DNA from: Alloboseaceae bacterium BT-24-1
GTDB lineage: Bacteria; Pseudomonadota; Alphaproteobacteria; Rhizobiales; Beijerinckiaceae
NCBI GenBank assembly: GCA_025846845.1
Contig: JAOYTL010000001.1
Location: forward strand, 897,175-961,174
Direction of reading: 5' to 3'
Length of the DNA stretch: 64,000 bases
In this document: positions 16,848-25,154 of the stretch, one piece after another
Numbering within the stretch: the stretch's first letter is position 1
How the letters are laid out: each line of letters begins with the position of its first letter
Translations under genes and position numbers: made by a program
The notes under the pieces: model-generated
What the model saw: the letters and a program-made list of their open reading frames with translations, nothing else
What the model was told of the DNA's origin: nothing
Databases searched by the model: none

Positions 16848-17076
16848 GCCGTTTCTCCCGATCGATCGCTGCCGGGCTCGCAATGCCGGCTCGCATCGAG
16901 CTTTGCCGCGAAGGCCCGATACAGGCAAGCGCAAGAGAGCCGCCGCAGTTTCGCCACAGGTTCTGCTTGGCAGGGGCAGCGTGCTGTTGTTACGCTGCTC
17001 ACGAATGGAAACGTTCCAGCCCCGTGCTGGACTCCCGGCAGCCGCCGAGGCGGCATGGCCGGCGAAGGGTTAGCAA

Positions 17077-18177
17077 GTGACGGTCGAAGACCGCCAGGAT
17101 TCCGACCGCCCCGTCGTGGCGGCGGTCCCTCTACCGGGCGAGCGGCCCGCGCCGCCGGAAGCCGTTCGATTTGCTCCGGAGCCGTTCCAGCGCCCTCACC
17201 CCACGACCTATGCCGCGCTCGATCTCGGCACCAACAACTGCCGTCTCCTGATTGCGCGGCCGGCCCAGCACGGTTTCCGGGTGGTCGATGCTTTCTCGCG
17301 AATCGTGCGGCTCGGCGAGGGGCTGGGCGCCAGCGGGCGGCTTTGCGACGACGCAATGGACCGCGCCGTCGAGGCCCTCAAGGTCTGCAAGAGCAAGATG
17401 GACCATCGCGGCGTGACGCGGGCGCGCCTGATCACCACCGAGGCCTGCCGCGCCGCGACCAACGGGATCGAGTTCGTCCGCCGTGTCGGCGACGAAGCAA
17501 GCCTCGAGCTCGAGATCGTCGACCAGCGGACGGAAGCCTCGCTCGCCGTCACCGGCTGCGCGGCGCTGGCGGCGCCGGAGGCCGGGGCGGTGATCGTCTT
17601 CGACATCGGCGGCGGCTCGACCGAGATCGTCTGGCTTGGCGGGCGCGAGGCCGGGCGCGACCCAGCCCAGCGCATCCGCGAATGGGCCTCGCTGCCGATC
17701 GGCGTCGTCTCGGTGGCGGAACGCTATGGCGGCGTCGAAGTCGGGCGCGAGAAATTCGAGCGCATGGTCACCGACTGCAGCGAGGCGCTGGCCCCGTTCG
17801 CGCAGAAGGCGGCAGCGGCGCGCGACGCGCCCAATTTCCATCTGCTCGGCACCTCTGGCACGGTGACGACCGTCGCCGGCATCCATCTGCGCCTGCCGCG
17901 CTATGACCGGCGCCAGGTCGACGGCCTATGGATGCGCCAGGAGGATATCCTCAGCGTCATCGACGAACTCGTCGCGATGGACTATGCCGAGCGTCAGGCC
18001 AATGCATGCATCGGCCGCGAGCGGGCCGATCTGGTGCTCGCCGGCTGCGCCATCTTCGAGGCGATCCGGCGCGCCTTTCCAAGCCCGAAGGTGCGCATCG
18101 CCGATCGCGGCCTGCGCGAGGGCATTCTGCTCAGGATGATGCACGAGGACCGCGCCTGGTGGCGCAGGCGACAATGA
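17077..18177 (+). CDS. ppx: Ppx/GppA-family exopolyphosphatase/guanosine pentaphosphate phosphatase
   Basis: A 366-residue member of the actin-like phosphatase family that hydrolyses polyphosphate or pppGpp. The phosphate-1 loop is ALDLGTNNCRLLIA at about 47-60, with TTEACRAATNG, the FDIGGGSTEIVW phosphate-2 loop and the LGTSGTVTT adenosine-side motif. It lacks the long C-terminal HD domain of E. coli Ppx, as is usual for alphaproteobacterial forms of this size. GTG start. Its stop overlaps rlmE as ATGA, a ppx-rlmE pairing seen in related genomes. Which substrate is preferred is not clear from the sequence. Confidence 0.9.
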   Translation: MTVEDRQDSDRPVVAAVPLPGERPAPPEAVRFAPEPFQRPHPTTYAALDLGTNNCRLLIARPAQHGFRVVDAFSRIVRLGEGLGASGRLCDDAMDRAVEALKVCKSKMDHRGVTRARLITTEACRAATNGIEFVRRVGDEASLELEIVDQRTEASLAVTGCAALAAPEAGAVIVFDIGGGSTEIVWLGGREAGRDPAQRIREWASLPIGVVSVAERYGGVEVGREKFERMVTDCSEALAPFAQKAAAARDAPNFHLLGTSGTVTTVAGIHLRLPRYDRRQVDGLWMRQEDILSVIDELVAMDYAERQANACIGRERADLVLAGCAIFEAIRRAFPSPKVRIADRGLREGILLRMMHEDRAWWRRRQ

Positions 18178-18884
18178 CGACGACAAAATCAGGCGGCGGC
18201 GCACGTGACCTGCGCATCAAGGTCAAGAAACCGGCCAAGCGCAGCCATTCCTCGCAGCTCTGGCTCGAACGCCAGCTCAACGACCCCTATGTGAAGCGGG
18301 CGCGCGAGATGGGCTATCGCTCGCGCGCGGCGTTCAAGCTCGCCGAGATGGACGAGCGCTACAAATTCCTGAAACCCGGCCAGAAGCTGCTCGATCTCGG
18401 CTGCGCGCCGGGCGGCTGGTGCCAGATCGCGAGTGCCAAGATCGGGCTCGACAAGGGCAAGGGTCGGATCGTCGGCATCGACCTGCTCCCGGTCGACCCG
18501 ATCCCGCATGTCGAGCTGATCGAGCTCGACTTCATGTCCGACGAGGCACCCGCCCTGCTGACCGAGAAGCTCGGCGGCAAGGCCGACGGCGTCATGTCCG
18601 ACATGGCCGCCAACACGACCGGCCACAAGAAGACCGACCATCTCAGGATCATCGGCCTCGCCGAGGCGGCGCTCGAATTCGCCAATGACGTGCTGGCGCC
18701 GGGGGGCTTCTTCCTGGCCAAGCTGTTCCAGGGCGGCGACACGGCCGAGTTGCTGGCGCAGCTCAAGCGCGACTTCACCCAGGTCCGCAACATCAAGCCG
18801 GCGGCGAGCCGGGCCGATTCCTCCGAGCTCTACGTGCTGGCCACGGGCTTCCGGCGGAAGGCCGAGCCGGCCGCGGAGGACTGA
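18174..18884 (+). CDS. rlmE: 23S rRNA (uridine-2'-O-)-methyltransferase RlmE
   Basis: A 236-residue RrmJ/FtsJ enzyme methylating U2552 of 23S rRNA during 50S assembly. A basic N-terminal tail is followed by SRAAFKL, in which the Lys begins the catalytic K-D-K-E set. The SAM motif LDLGCAPGGWCQ follows, then SDMAANTTGHKKTDH with the catalytic Asp and FLAKLFQGG with the second Lys. Start codon at 18174 overlaps the ppx stop. Length and motifs are normal. Confidence 0.95.
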   Translation: MTTTKSGGGARDLRIKVKKPAKRSHSSQLWLERQLNDPYVKRAREMGYRSRAAFKLAEMDERYKFLKPGQKLLDLGCAPGGWCQIASAKIGLDKGKGRIVGIDLLPVDPIPHVELIELDFMSDEAPALLTEKLGGKADGVMSDMAANTTGHKKTDHLRIIGLAEAALEFANDVLAPGGFFLAKLFQGGDTAELLAQLKRDFTQVRNIKPAASRADSSELYVLATGFRRKAEPAAED

Positions 18885-18899
18885 CGGGGAAGCTCCGGC

Positions 18900-19577
18900 T
18901 CAAGCCTCGGCCTGCCGGCCATCGACCAGATGGACGCGGCGGCTCGCCTTGGCCGCCATCTCGGTGTCGTGGGTCACGGCGATGACGGTCTTGCCGCGCT
19001 CGCGCACCAGCGCGTCGAGAATGGCGAAGACCTGCTCGGAATTCCTGCTGTCGAGGCTGCCGGTCGGTTCGTCGGCGAGGATGAGTGGCGGATCATTGGC
19101 AAGCGAGCGGGCGACGGCGACGCGCTGGCGCTGACCGCCGGAGAGCTGATCCGGCCGCTTGTCGAGATGGTCGGCAAGACCAAGTGCGCCGAGAAGCTCG
19201 GTCGAGCGCGCGCGCATGGCGGCAGTCCCGAGCCGCCCGAGCCGGCGCATCGGGATTTCGACATTCTCGCGGACGGTGAACTCCGGCAACAGGAAGTGGA
19301 ACTGGAAAACGAAACCGAGCGTCGCCAGCCTGATCTCGGCGCGCTCACGCTCGCTGAGACCGGCGGTATCTTTGCCCGAGATGGCGAGCGAACCGGCCGT
19401 CGGCCTGTCGAGCAGTCCCAGCAGATAGAGCAGCGAGGACTTGCCCGAGCCGGACGGGCCGGTGATCGCGACGAACTCGCCCTCGCCGATCGTCAGCGTG
19501 ATGTCCTGGACCAGCGTCACCGGCACGGCGGCAGGCAGCACGCGAGTGAGGCCAATAGTCTCGATCAGCGCGCTCAT
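18900..19577 (-). CDS. ABC transporter ATP-binding protein, MacB/LolD/DevA type
   Basis: A 225-residue ATPase. Walker A is GPSGSGKSS at about 40-48, the Q-loop region is GFVFQFHFLLPEF, the signature is LSGGQRQRVAVARSL, and Walker B is PLILADEPTGSLD, followed by the switch His in AVTHD. The FQFHFLLPEFT and GSLDS elements are typical of the LolD/MacB branch, which drives mechanotransmission rather than classical transport. It overlaps the permease gene by 4 bases and is last in a three-gene operon. Confidence 0.93.
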   Translation of the reverse strand: MSALIETIGLTRVLPAAVPVTLVQDITLTIGEGEFVAITGPSGSGKSSLLYLLGLLDRPTAGSLAISGKDTAGLSERERAEIRLATLGFVFQFHFLLPEFTVRENVEIPMRRLGRLGTAAMRARSTELLGALGLADHLDKRPDQLSGGQRQRVAVARSLANDPPLILADEPTGSLDSRNSEQVFAILDALVRERGKTVIAVTHDTEMAAKASRRVHLVDGRQAEA

Positions 19578-20821
19578 GTCGCGCCCCGGATGATGTCGAC
19601 CGGGTGGAGGCGTGCCGCCTGCCTTGCCGGCAGGTAGCCAGCGACCCCGGCCGAGACCAGCGCAAAGCCGGCGGCAATCAGGTAATGCCAGATGCTCCAG
19701 GCCAGGGGCAAGCGGGTGATTTCCTGCGCGACGCTCGCGCCCGAGAGTTCAAAACGAACCAGCGACATGGCGAAGCAGAGGCAGAATCCGACCGCCCAGC
19801 CGATCAGCGAGCCGCCGGCGCCAAGCGCCAGTCCTTCGAGCAGGAAGAGGCGGCGCATGTCGGTCTCGGTGAAGCCGAGCGATTTCAGGATCGCGATGTC
19901 GCGCGCCTTCTCGTGGGTGATCGTCGAGATGATGTTGAAGATGCCGAAGCCGGCGACGAGCAGGATCGCGCCGACGACCGTGTACATGATGATATTTCGG
20001 ATCACGAGCGCCTCCAGCAACGACTCGTTCGCCTCCTGCCAGGCAACCGCCTTGTAGCCGAGCTGCGCCTCGGCGCGGCGCGCCACCTGCGGGGCAGCAG
20101 AGGGATCATCGAGCTTCAGCCTGATCTCGTTGATCGCGTTCGGGCGCTCGCTCAGGATCTGGGCGTTCTTGAGCAGGACATAGCCCTCGCCCTCGTCGCG
20201 GGCGGTGGTGCCGGTGTGGAACAGGCCGACGATCTTGAAGGCGCGGCTCTGGCCGGTCGAAGAGACCACGGTGACGGTGGTGCCGAGCTCGGCGCCGAGG
20301 CGCTGCGCCAGCCGGTCGCCGACGACGATGTTGTTGCCGCCAGCGATCAGCGAGGTGAAGCTGCCCTGGCGGAAATCCTTGGCGAGCGAGGAGACCTTCA
20401 TCTCCGCCTGCGGCTCGATGCCGATGATGGCGATGCCGACATCGCGCCCGGCATAGCGCACCACCCCTTGCGTCTTCAGGCTGAGTGCCTGCCGTCCCGG
20501 CACCCAGGCGCGCAGCATTGCCGTCGCCTCGGTCGGGTTAAGGATGCCGCGCCGGTCGTCCTTCGGGCGCAGGCCGGCGATCCGGACCGCCGCGAAGGCA
20601 TCCTGCGCCGGCTGGCGGCGGGCGGTGCGGTATTCGTCGGTGATGTCGACATGCGGCATGGTGTCGACCAGCCTTGCGACGAAATCATCCTCGCCGCCTT
20701 GCATCAGCGCCGCCATGGCGATCGAGAAGCCGACGCCGAGCGCGACGCCGATGATCGCGACCAGCGTCTGCCGGCCGCGGCCGCGGATATGCGTCAGCGC
20801 CAGGGCAAGGATCAGGCGCAC
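19574..20821 (-). CDS. ABC transporter permease, FtsX/MacB-DevC family
   Basis: A 415-residue membrane protein with one N-terminal membrane helix (VAIIGVALGVGFSIAMAALM), a large periplasmic MacB_PCD domain (about 40-270), and three C-terminal helices forming the FtsX domain (about 285-405). DIAILKSLGFTETDMRRLF is the coupling loop to the ATPase. It works with the ATPase downstream and the HlyD-like adaptor upstream (3-base gap). The likely job is export of a small molecule or handling of an envelope substrate. Confidence 0.92.
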   Translation of the reverse strand: MRLILALALTHIRGRGRQTLVAIIGVALGVGFSIAMAALMQGGEDDFVARLVDTMPHVDITDEYRTARRQPAQDAFAAVRIAGLRPKDDRRGILNPTEATAMLRAWVPGRQALSLKTQGVVRYAGRDVGIAIIGIEPQAEMKVSSLAKDFRQGSFTSLIAGGNNIVVGDRLAQRLGAELGTTVTVVSSTGQSRAFKIVGLFHTGTTARDEGEGYVLLKNAQILSERPNAINEIRLKLDDPSAAPQVARRAEAQLGYKAVAWQEANESLLEALVIRNIIMYTVVGAILLVAGFGIFNIISTITHEKARDIAILKSLGFTETDMRRLFLLEGLALGAGGSLIGWAVGFCLCFAMSLVRFELSGASVAQEITRLPLAWSIWHYLIAAGFALVSAGVAGYLPARQAARLHPVDIIRGAT

Positions 20822-20824
20822 GGC

Positions 20825-21823
20825 TCAGCCGCCTTGCGCCGCGACACGTGCGCCGTCGCCGAGCTTCTCGGGAAAAGGCGCGATCACGCGCGCGGCCTCC
20901 GGCAGGCCGGACAGCACCTCGACATCGCCGGTGCCGCGAATGCCGATCGCGAGTTCGCGGCGGCGGGCGCGATCGCCTTCGACAACGAAGACGGCATTGC
21001 CCTGCACCGCACCGACCGGCAGCAGGAGCGCGTTCTGTGCCACCCGCACGATGATGTTGAGCTCGACCGTCATGCCGATCAGCAAAGGCGTATCGCCCGG
21101 CAGGGCGAGATAGACGCGATAGGTCTTGGCAACGGGATCGCCCTTGGGCGTGATGCTGTCGACGGTCCCCTCCAGCGTCCGCCCCGGGAAGGCGTCCGCC
21201 CGGATCAAGGCGCGCTGTCCGGGCTTGACCTGCGGAATGTCCTCCTCGTTGACCTCGGCGACGACGCGCAGCGGCCTGGCCTCGCCGATCCAGAACAGCA
21301 CGGTGCCGGGCTCGGCGATCTCGCCGACCTCGCCATCGCGACGCAGCACGGTGCCACGCATCGGTGCGCGCAGCACATAATTCTCCAGGCGCGCGGTCTG
21401 GCCGGCGATGAGCGCCGAGGCCTGGCTCATCTCGCTGCGCGCCCGGTCGAGCGCCTGCTGGCTCATCACGTTGCGTTCGACCAGAACGGCGAGCCGGTCA
21501 TGCTCGGCGGTGGCGAGCTTCTGGCGCGCTTTGAGTTCGGCGAGCGCCGCTTCGGCCTGGGCGCTGTCGAGCCGGGCAAGGATTTGCCCCTGCTCCACCC
21601 GCTGCCCCTCGCAATCGCAGCGCTCGATAACGCGCTCGCGCACCAGCGCCGCGACCTTTGCCCAAATGCGCGGCTCGACCGTGCCGGTGGCGTAGACGAT
21701 CTCCGCCGCATCACCGCGCTTTGGCGCGACGGTTGCGACCGCGGTCGGCTTCGACAGCGACCAATAGGCGCCACCAGCGGCGACCACGGCCGCGACGGCA
21801 AGAAGACTGCGAGTGAACTTCAC
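20825..21823 (-). CDS. efflux RND/HlyD-type periplasmic adaptor subunit
   Basis: A 332-residue membrane-fusion protein. The N-terminal anchor (LLAVAAVVAAGGAYW) precedes a lipoyl half-motif (VRERVIERCDCEGQRVEQGQILARLDS). A helical hairpin spans about 95-150, the second lipoyl half is YVLRAPMRGTVLRRDGEVGE, and beta-barrel and membrane-proximal domains end the protein. The GTG start at 21823 has GGAGG about 7 bases upstream. An ATG two bases before it is out of frame and stops at once. First gene of the efflux operon, divergent from a TetR gene, with operators between. Confidence 0.88.
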   Translation of the reverse strand: MKFTRSLLAVAAVVAAGGAYWSLSKPTAVATVAPKRGDAAEIVYATGTVEPRIWAKVAALVRERVIERCDCEGQRVEQGQILARLDSAQAEAALAELKARQKLATAEHDRLAVLVERNVMSQQALDRARSEMSQASALIAGQTARLENYVLRAPMRGTVLRRDGEVGEIAEPGTVLFWIGEARPLRVVAEVNEEDIPQVKPGQRALIRADAFPGRTLEGTVDSITPKGDPVAKTYRVYLALPGDTPLLIGMTVELNIIVRVAQNALLLPVGAVQGNAVFVVEGDRARRRELAIGIRGTGDVEVLSGLPEAARVIAPFPEKLGDGARVAAQGG

Positions 21824-21924
21824 GGCATCCTCCGCGGGAGGCCTCGCGCCAACGTGCTCAACCCAGGAGGATCGCGGGTCAGGAAACGTTGCGCTGGCGG
21901 CGTCTCTCACGCACAATCACGAAA

Positions 21925-21962
21925 GACCGACCGTCGGTCATTTTACAGACCGACGGTCGGTC
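21925..21962. promoter_or_regulatory. double palindromic operator for the divergent TetR regulator
   Basis: GACCGACCGTCGGTC (21925-21939) and GACCGACGGTCGGTC (21948-21962) are each near-perfect palindromes and are reverse complements of each other, 23 bp apart centre to centre. They lie between the adaptor gene and tetR. The TetR protein likely represses both directions. Confidence 0.8.
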
Positions 21963-21983
21963 GTCAAGTGAAAGCAAGTCTGC

Positions 21984-22673
21984 ATGCCTCGTATCGTGAA
22001 GCGCCCAGACGACCGCCGGAACGAGATTCTCGATGCCGCACAGGCGCTGTTCTTCGAGCGCGGCTACGAGCGGACCACCGTCAATGACGTCATCGCGCAG
22101 ATCGGCATCTCGAAGGGCGGCTTCTACCACCACTTCTCCGCCAAGGAGGATCTGCTGGAGGCTATCACGGCGCGGCTGGCGCAGGACGCCGTCGCGCGCG
22201 TCCGCGATGTCCTGGAAGACCCGTCGCTCGACGCCCTCGCCCGGCTGAACGGCTTCCTTGCCAGCTCACGGCAGATGAAGGTCGAGGATGCTCCGAAGCT
22301 GCGGGCGGCCTTCGACGTGGTTTTTCGGCCGGAGAACCTGCTGCTCTACCATCGGATCAACGCCGCCTCGATCGCAGTGATGCGGCCAGTGCTGACCGGC
22401 ATCATCGCCCAGGGCAAGAAGGAAGGCGTCTTCGCCGTGCCCGATCCCGAGGCCGCGGCTGAGATCATCCTGCATCTCGGGGCGAGCACGCATGATGCCG
22501 TCGCCCGCACCATCGCAGCCACGGGCACGGCGGGCGAAGACGCCGCGATCGACGCGCTCGACCAGCGCCTGCGCTTCTACGGCGTCGCGGTAGACCGCAT
22601 TCTCGGCCTGCCCGATGGCAGCGTCCCCTTCGTCGAGCCGGGCTTCACCCGCGCCGTGATGACGGCGCGCTGA
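21984..22673 (+). CDS. TetR/AcrR-family transcriptional regulator (efflux locus)
   Basis: A 229-residue repressor. The N-terminal helix-turn-helix (about 10-55) reads RRNEILDAAQALFFERGYER, then IGISKGGFYHHFSAKEDLLEA. The C-terminal ligand-binding domain is not assignable to a ligand. It is divergent from the three-gene efflux operon and starts 22 bases after the second palindrome, which places the operators over its own promoter. Autoregulation and drug-type induction are inferred from context. Confidence 0.92.
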   Translation: MPRIVKRPDDRRNEILDAAQALFFERGYERTTVNDVIAQIGISKGGFYHHFSAKEDLLEAITARLAQDAVARVRDVLEDPSLDALARLNGFLASSRQMKVEDAPKLRAAFDVVFRPENLLLYHRINAASIAVMRPVLTGIIAQGKKEGVFAVPDPEAAAEIILHLGASTHDAVARTIAATGTAGEDAAIDALDQRLRFYGVAVDRILGLPDGSVPFVEPGFTRAVMTAR

Positions 22674-22679
22674 GCGGCT

Positions 22680-23120
22680 TCAGCCAGCGCTTTCCGCGAG
22701 GTCGATCGCCGCCTTCACCGCCACCGCATAACCTTGCGCGCCGAGCCCGGCGATGATCGCCGTCGCCGCCAGCGAGACATAGGATTTGTGGTAGTGCGCC
22801 TCGCGGCGATGGATGTTGGAGATGTGCAGTTCGACGATCGGGCCGGGAAACATCTTCAGCGCATCGAGGATTGCGATCGAGGTGAAGGAATAGGCGGCCG
22901 GGTTGATGACGATCGCGGCGCCCTTGTCGATCGCCTCGTGAATCCAGTCGATCAGCTCGTATTCGCGGTTGCTCTGGTGGAAGACGATCTCGCGCCCGCC
23001 GCCCGCCTCGCGGCAGAGTGTCTCGACCTCGGCGAGCGTGGTCGAGCCGTAGATCTGCGGCTCGCGCGTGCCGAGCCGGTTCAGATTGGGGCCGTTGAGA
23101 ACGTAGATCGGCTTGCTCAC
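22680..23120 (-). CDS. aroQ: type II 3-dehydroquinate dehydratase homologue with an altered active site
   Basis: A 146-residue AroQ-fold protein, normally dehydrating 3-dehydroquinate to 3-dehydroshikimate. Arg19 and Tyr24 (LGTREPQIYG), Asn73 and His99 (ELHISNIHRRE) match the catalytic set. The family's NPxAYTHTS is here NPAAYSFTS, so the histidine known as His81 in M. tuberculosis is Phe79. Activity may be altered or the substrate may differ. It sits 17 bases after dctM at the end of a TRAP operon, not with shikimate genes. This suggests a catabolic paralogue acting on quinate- or shikimate-like solutes. An ordinary biosynthetic AroQ is probably encoded elsewhere. Confidence 0.85.
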   Translation of the reverse strand: MSKPIYVLNGPNLNRLGTREPQIYGSTTLAEVETLCREAGGGREIVFHQSNREYELIDWIHEAIDKGAAIVINPAAYSFTSIAILDALKMFPGPIVELHISNIHRREAHYHKSYVSLAATAIIAGLGAQGYAVAVKAAIDLAESAG

Positions 23121-23137
23121 GGGTCAGTCCTGTCCTG

Positions 23138-24433
23138 TCAGCCCTGGTAGCCCATCAGGCGCGGCAGCCAGAGCACGAGGTTGGGGAAGAAGGTGATCAG
23201 CGCCAGAGCGACGATCATTGCGCCGAGGAAGGGCATGCATTCGCGCACGATCTGGCGCAGCGACACCTCGGCGATGTTGGTCATGATGAAGAGCAGCAGT
23301 CCGTAGGGTGGCGTGATCAGCCCGAGCATGATGTTGACGACGACCACCACCCCGAAATGCACCATGTCGATGCCGAGCGCCTTGGCGGTCGGGATCAGCA
23401 CCGGCACGACGATCAGGAGGATCGCGGTGCCCTCCAGCAGGCAGCCGAGGATCAGCAGCAGCACGTTGACGAGGATCAGGAAGCCGAGCGGCGACAGGTT
23501 CCAGCCGGCGAGGAGCACGCGTAGGCTGTCGGGGATGTTCTCGATGGTGACGACGTAGTTGAAGACGAGCGCACCGGCGATCAGCATGCCGATCGAGGCG
23601 GTGGTGCGGGCGCTGTAAGCGAGCGAGCTATAAAAGGCGCTGAGGCTGACGCTGCGGTAGAGCAGCACCGAGACGGCAAGCGCATAGGCGGCGGCGACAG
23701 CGGCAGCCTCGGTCGGTGTGGTCGCGCCGCCATAGATGCCGCCGAGCAGCACCACCGGCATCATCAGCGCCGGGAAGGCGCGCCAGGTGATGCCGGGCAA
23801 GCGGCGCAACGGGATCGGCGGCTCGACCGGGAAATTGCGGCGCCTGGCGGTCGAGGCGACGATCGTCATCTGCGCCAGCGCCATCAGCAGGCCGGGAATG
23901 ACGCCGCCGAGGAAGAGAAAGCCGATCGAGGCGTCGGAGACCAGCGCGTAGAGCACCATCGGGATCGAGGGCGGGATGATCGGCCCGATCACCGAGGAGG
24001 CGGCGGTCAGCGCCGCGGCGAAGGCCGGCGGATACTTGCCGTCCCTGGTCATCATCGCCTGCATCATCCGGCCGGTGCCGGCGGCATCGGCGATGGCCGA
24101 GCCCGACATGCCGGCGAAGATCACGCTCTGGACGATGTTGACATGGGCGAGCCCGCCCCTGAAGCGACCGACGAGCGCATCGCAGAAGCGCAGCAGCCGC
24201 TCCGTCATCGAGCCGATGTTCATCAGCTCGGCCGCCAGGATGAAGAGCGGCACGGCGAGGATGACATAGTTGGTGTACATGCCGTTGAGCAGCTGCTCGG
24301 CGGCGATCGAGAGGTCCTGCCCGGCGACGAGCAGGTAGAGGATCGAGCCGGCGATCATCGCATGGCCGATCGGCAGGCCGAGCAGCGACAGCGTGACGAT
24401 GGCGAGGATGGCGAGGGAGAAAGGCGTGCTCAT
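23138..24433 (-). CDS. dctM: TRAP transporter large permease DctM
   Basis: A 431-residue inner-membrane protein with about 12 hydrophobic segments and the DctM hallmarks GMSGSAIADAAGTGRMM, IPPSIPMVLYA and FGVVVVVNIMLGLITPPYG. It carries the sodium-coupled transport step. ATGA overlap with dctQ shows the operon order dctP-dctQ-dctM-aroQ. Substrate inferred from neighbours only. Confidence 0.95.
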   Translation of the reverse strand: MSTPFSLAILAIVTLSLLGLPIGHAMIAGSILYLLVAGQDLSIAAEQLLNGMYTNYVILAVPLFILAAELMNIGSMTERLLRFCDALVGRFRGGLAHVNIVQSVIFAGMSGSAIADAAGTGRMMQAMMTRDGKYPPAFAAALTAASSVIGPIIPPSIPMVLYALVSDASIGFLFLGGVIPGLLMALAQMTIVASTARRRNFPVEPPIPLRRLPGITWRAFPALMMPVVLLGGIYGGATTPTEAAAVAAAYALAVSVLLYRSVSLSAFYSSLAYSARTTASIGMLIAGALVFNYVVTIENIPDSLRVLLAGWNLSPLGFLILVNVLLLILGCLLEGTAILLIVVPVLIPTAKALGIDMVHFGVVVVVNIMLGLITPPYGLLLFIMTNIAEVSLRQIVRECMPFLGAMIVALALITFFPNLVLWLPRLMGYQG

Positions 24434-24948
24434 ACGCCGGAGCCCGCCTTGGTCGGATCGAAGGCTTCGGGTGCCTTGCCGCGCAAGGCGCTGAAGCCGA
24501 GCCAGAGATAGCGAATGACCGCACCGACCGCGAAGGCGATGTAGATCGCGTAGACCCAGTTGAAGGGCAGCTTGAGATAGGCGGTGCGCTCGACCTTCAT
24601 GAAGGCGACGTAGTCGACCATCGCCGGCAGCGAGATCACGTAAAGCGCGACGAGCGCGACTGCCGTGATCAGCGCCATGACGCGGCGCGGCCCCGGCCCG
24701 ACGGCGCCGTAGATGATGTCGAAACGGATCTCCTCGCTCTCGCGCACCACGAAGCCGGCGCCGAACAGCACCAGCCAGAGCCAGAGGATGACGCTGATCT
24801 CATGCGTCCAGCCGATCGGGAAGTTGAGCAGATAACGGAAGACGATCTGCACCAGGAAGACGAGGAACATCGCGCCGAGCATCAGCGCGAGCAGGTTCTC
24901 GGCCCGGCGCGCCATAAAGGCGCCCAGCGCTTTCAGCGACTGCGGCAT
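24430..24948 (-). CDS. dctQ: TRAP transporter small permease DctQ
   Basis: A 172-residue membrane protein with four hydrophobic segments. It has the DctQ signature of an aromatic/arginine first loop (FRYLLNFPIGWTHEISVILW). It forms the membrane complex with DctM and overlaps its gene by 4 bases. It is separated from dctP by about 200 bases that hold a palindromic repeat. Confidence 0.92.
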   Translation of the reverse strand: MPQSLKALGAFMARRAENLLALMLGAMFLVFLVQIVFRYLLNFPIGWTHEISVILWLWLVLFGAGFVVRESEEIRFDIIYGAVGPGPRRVMALITAVALVALYVISLPAMVDYVAFMKVERTAYLKLPFNWVYAIYIAFAVGAVIRYLWLGFSALRGKAPEAFDPTKAGSGV

Positions 24949-25048
24949 GCGTCCTCCGGTGAAATTCGGCCCGCCGGCCCCTCCATCGGCGGGCCGCGCC
25001 GGCCCCGAAGAGCCAGCGCTAGAACTGATCGCCTAAGCCTAGCGAACG

Positions 25049-25154
25049 CTAGAGCATTTCCGGCGAACACAGGTTCGCCTCCAAGGCTCTATCTCCTTGT
25101 TTCACGCAATTCCGGACGCAAAACCGCTACGCACTTTTGCTGGAATTGCTCTAG
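25049..25154. repeat. dispersed palindromic intergenic repeat overlapping the dctP stop
   Basis: Terminal inverted arms CTAGAGCATTTCC (25049-25061) and GGAATTGCTCTAG (25142-25154) match at 12 of 13 positions. The sequence type (AGAGCATTTCCGGCGAA...GGAATTGCTCTAGAGC) is familiar from Rhizobiales intergenic regions. Its right end supplies the TAG stop of dctP. Confidence 0.75.

Noticed and set aside
19604..22087. An 827-codon plus-strand frame opposite the efflux operon
   Set aside because: It is the antisense shadow of three well-supported genes; high GC content keeps such frames open. The same applies to other long antisense frames, e.g. at 3395-4465, 32707-34680 and 55524-57035.
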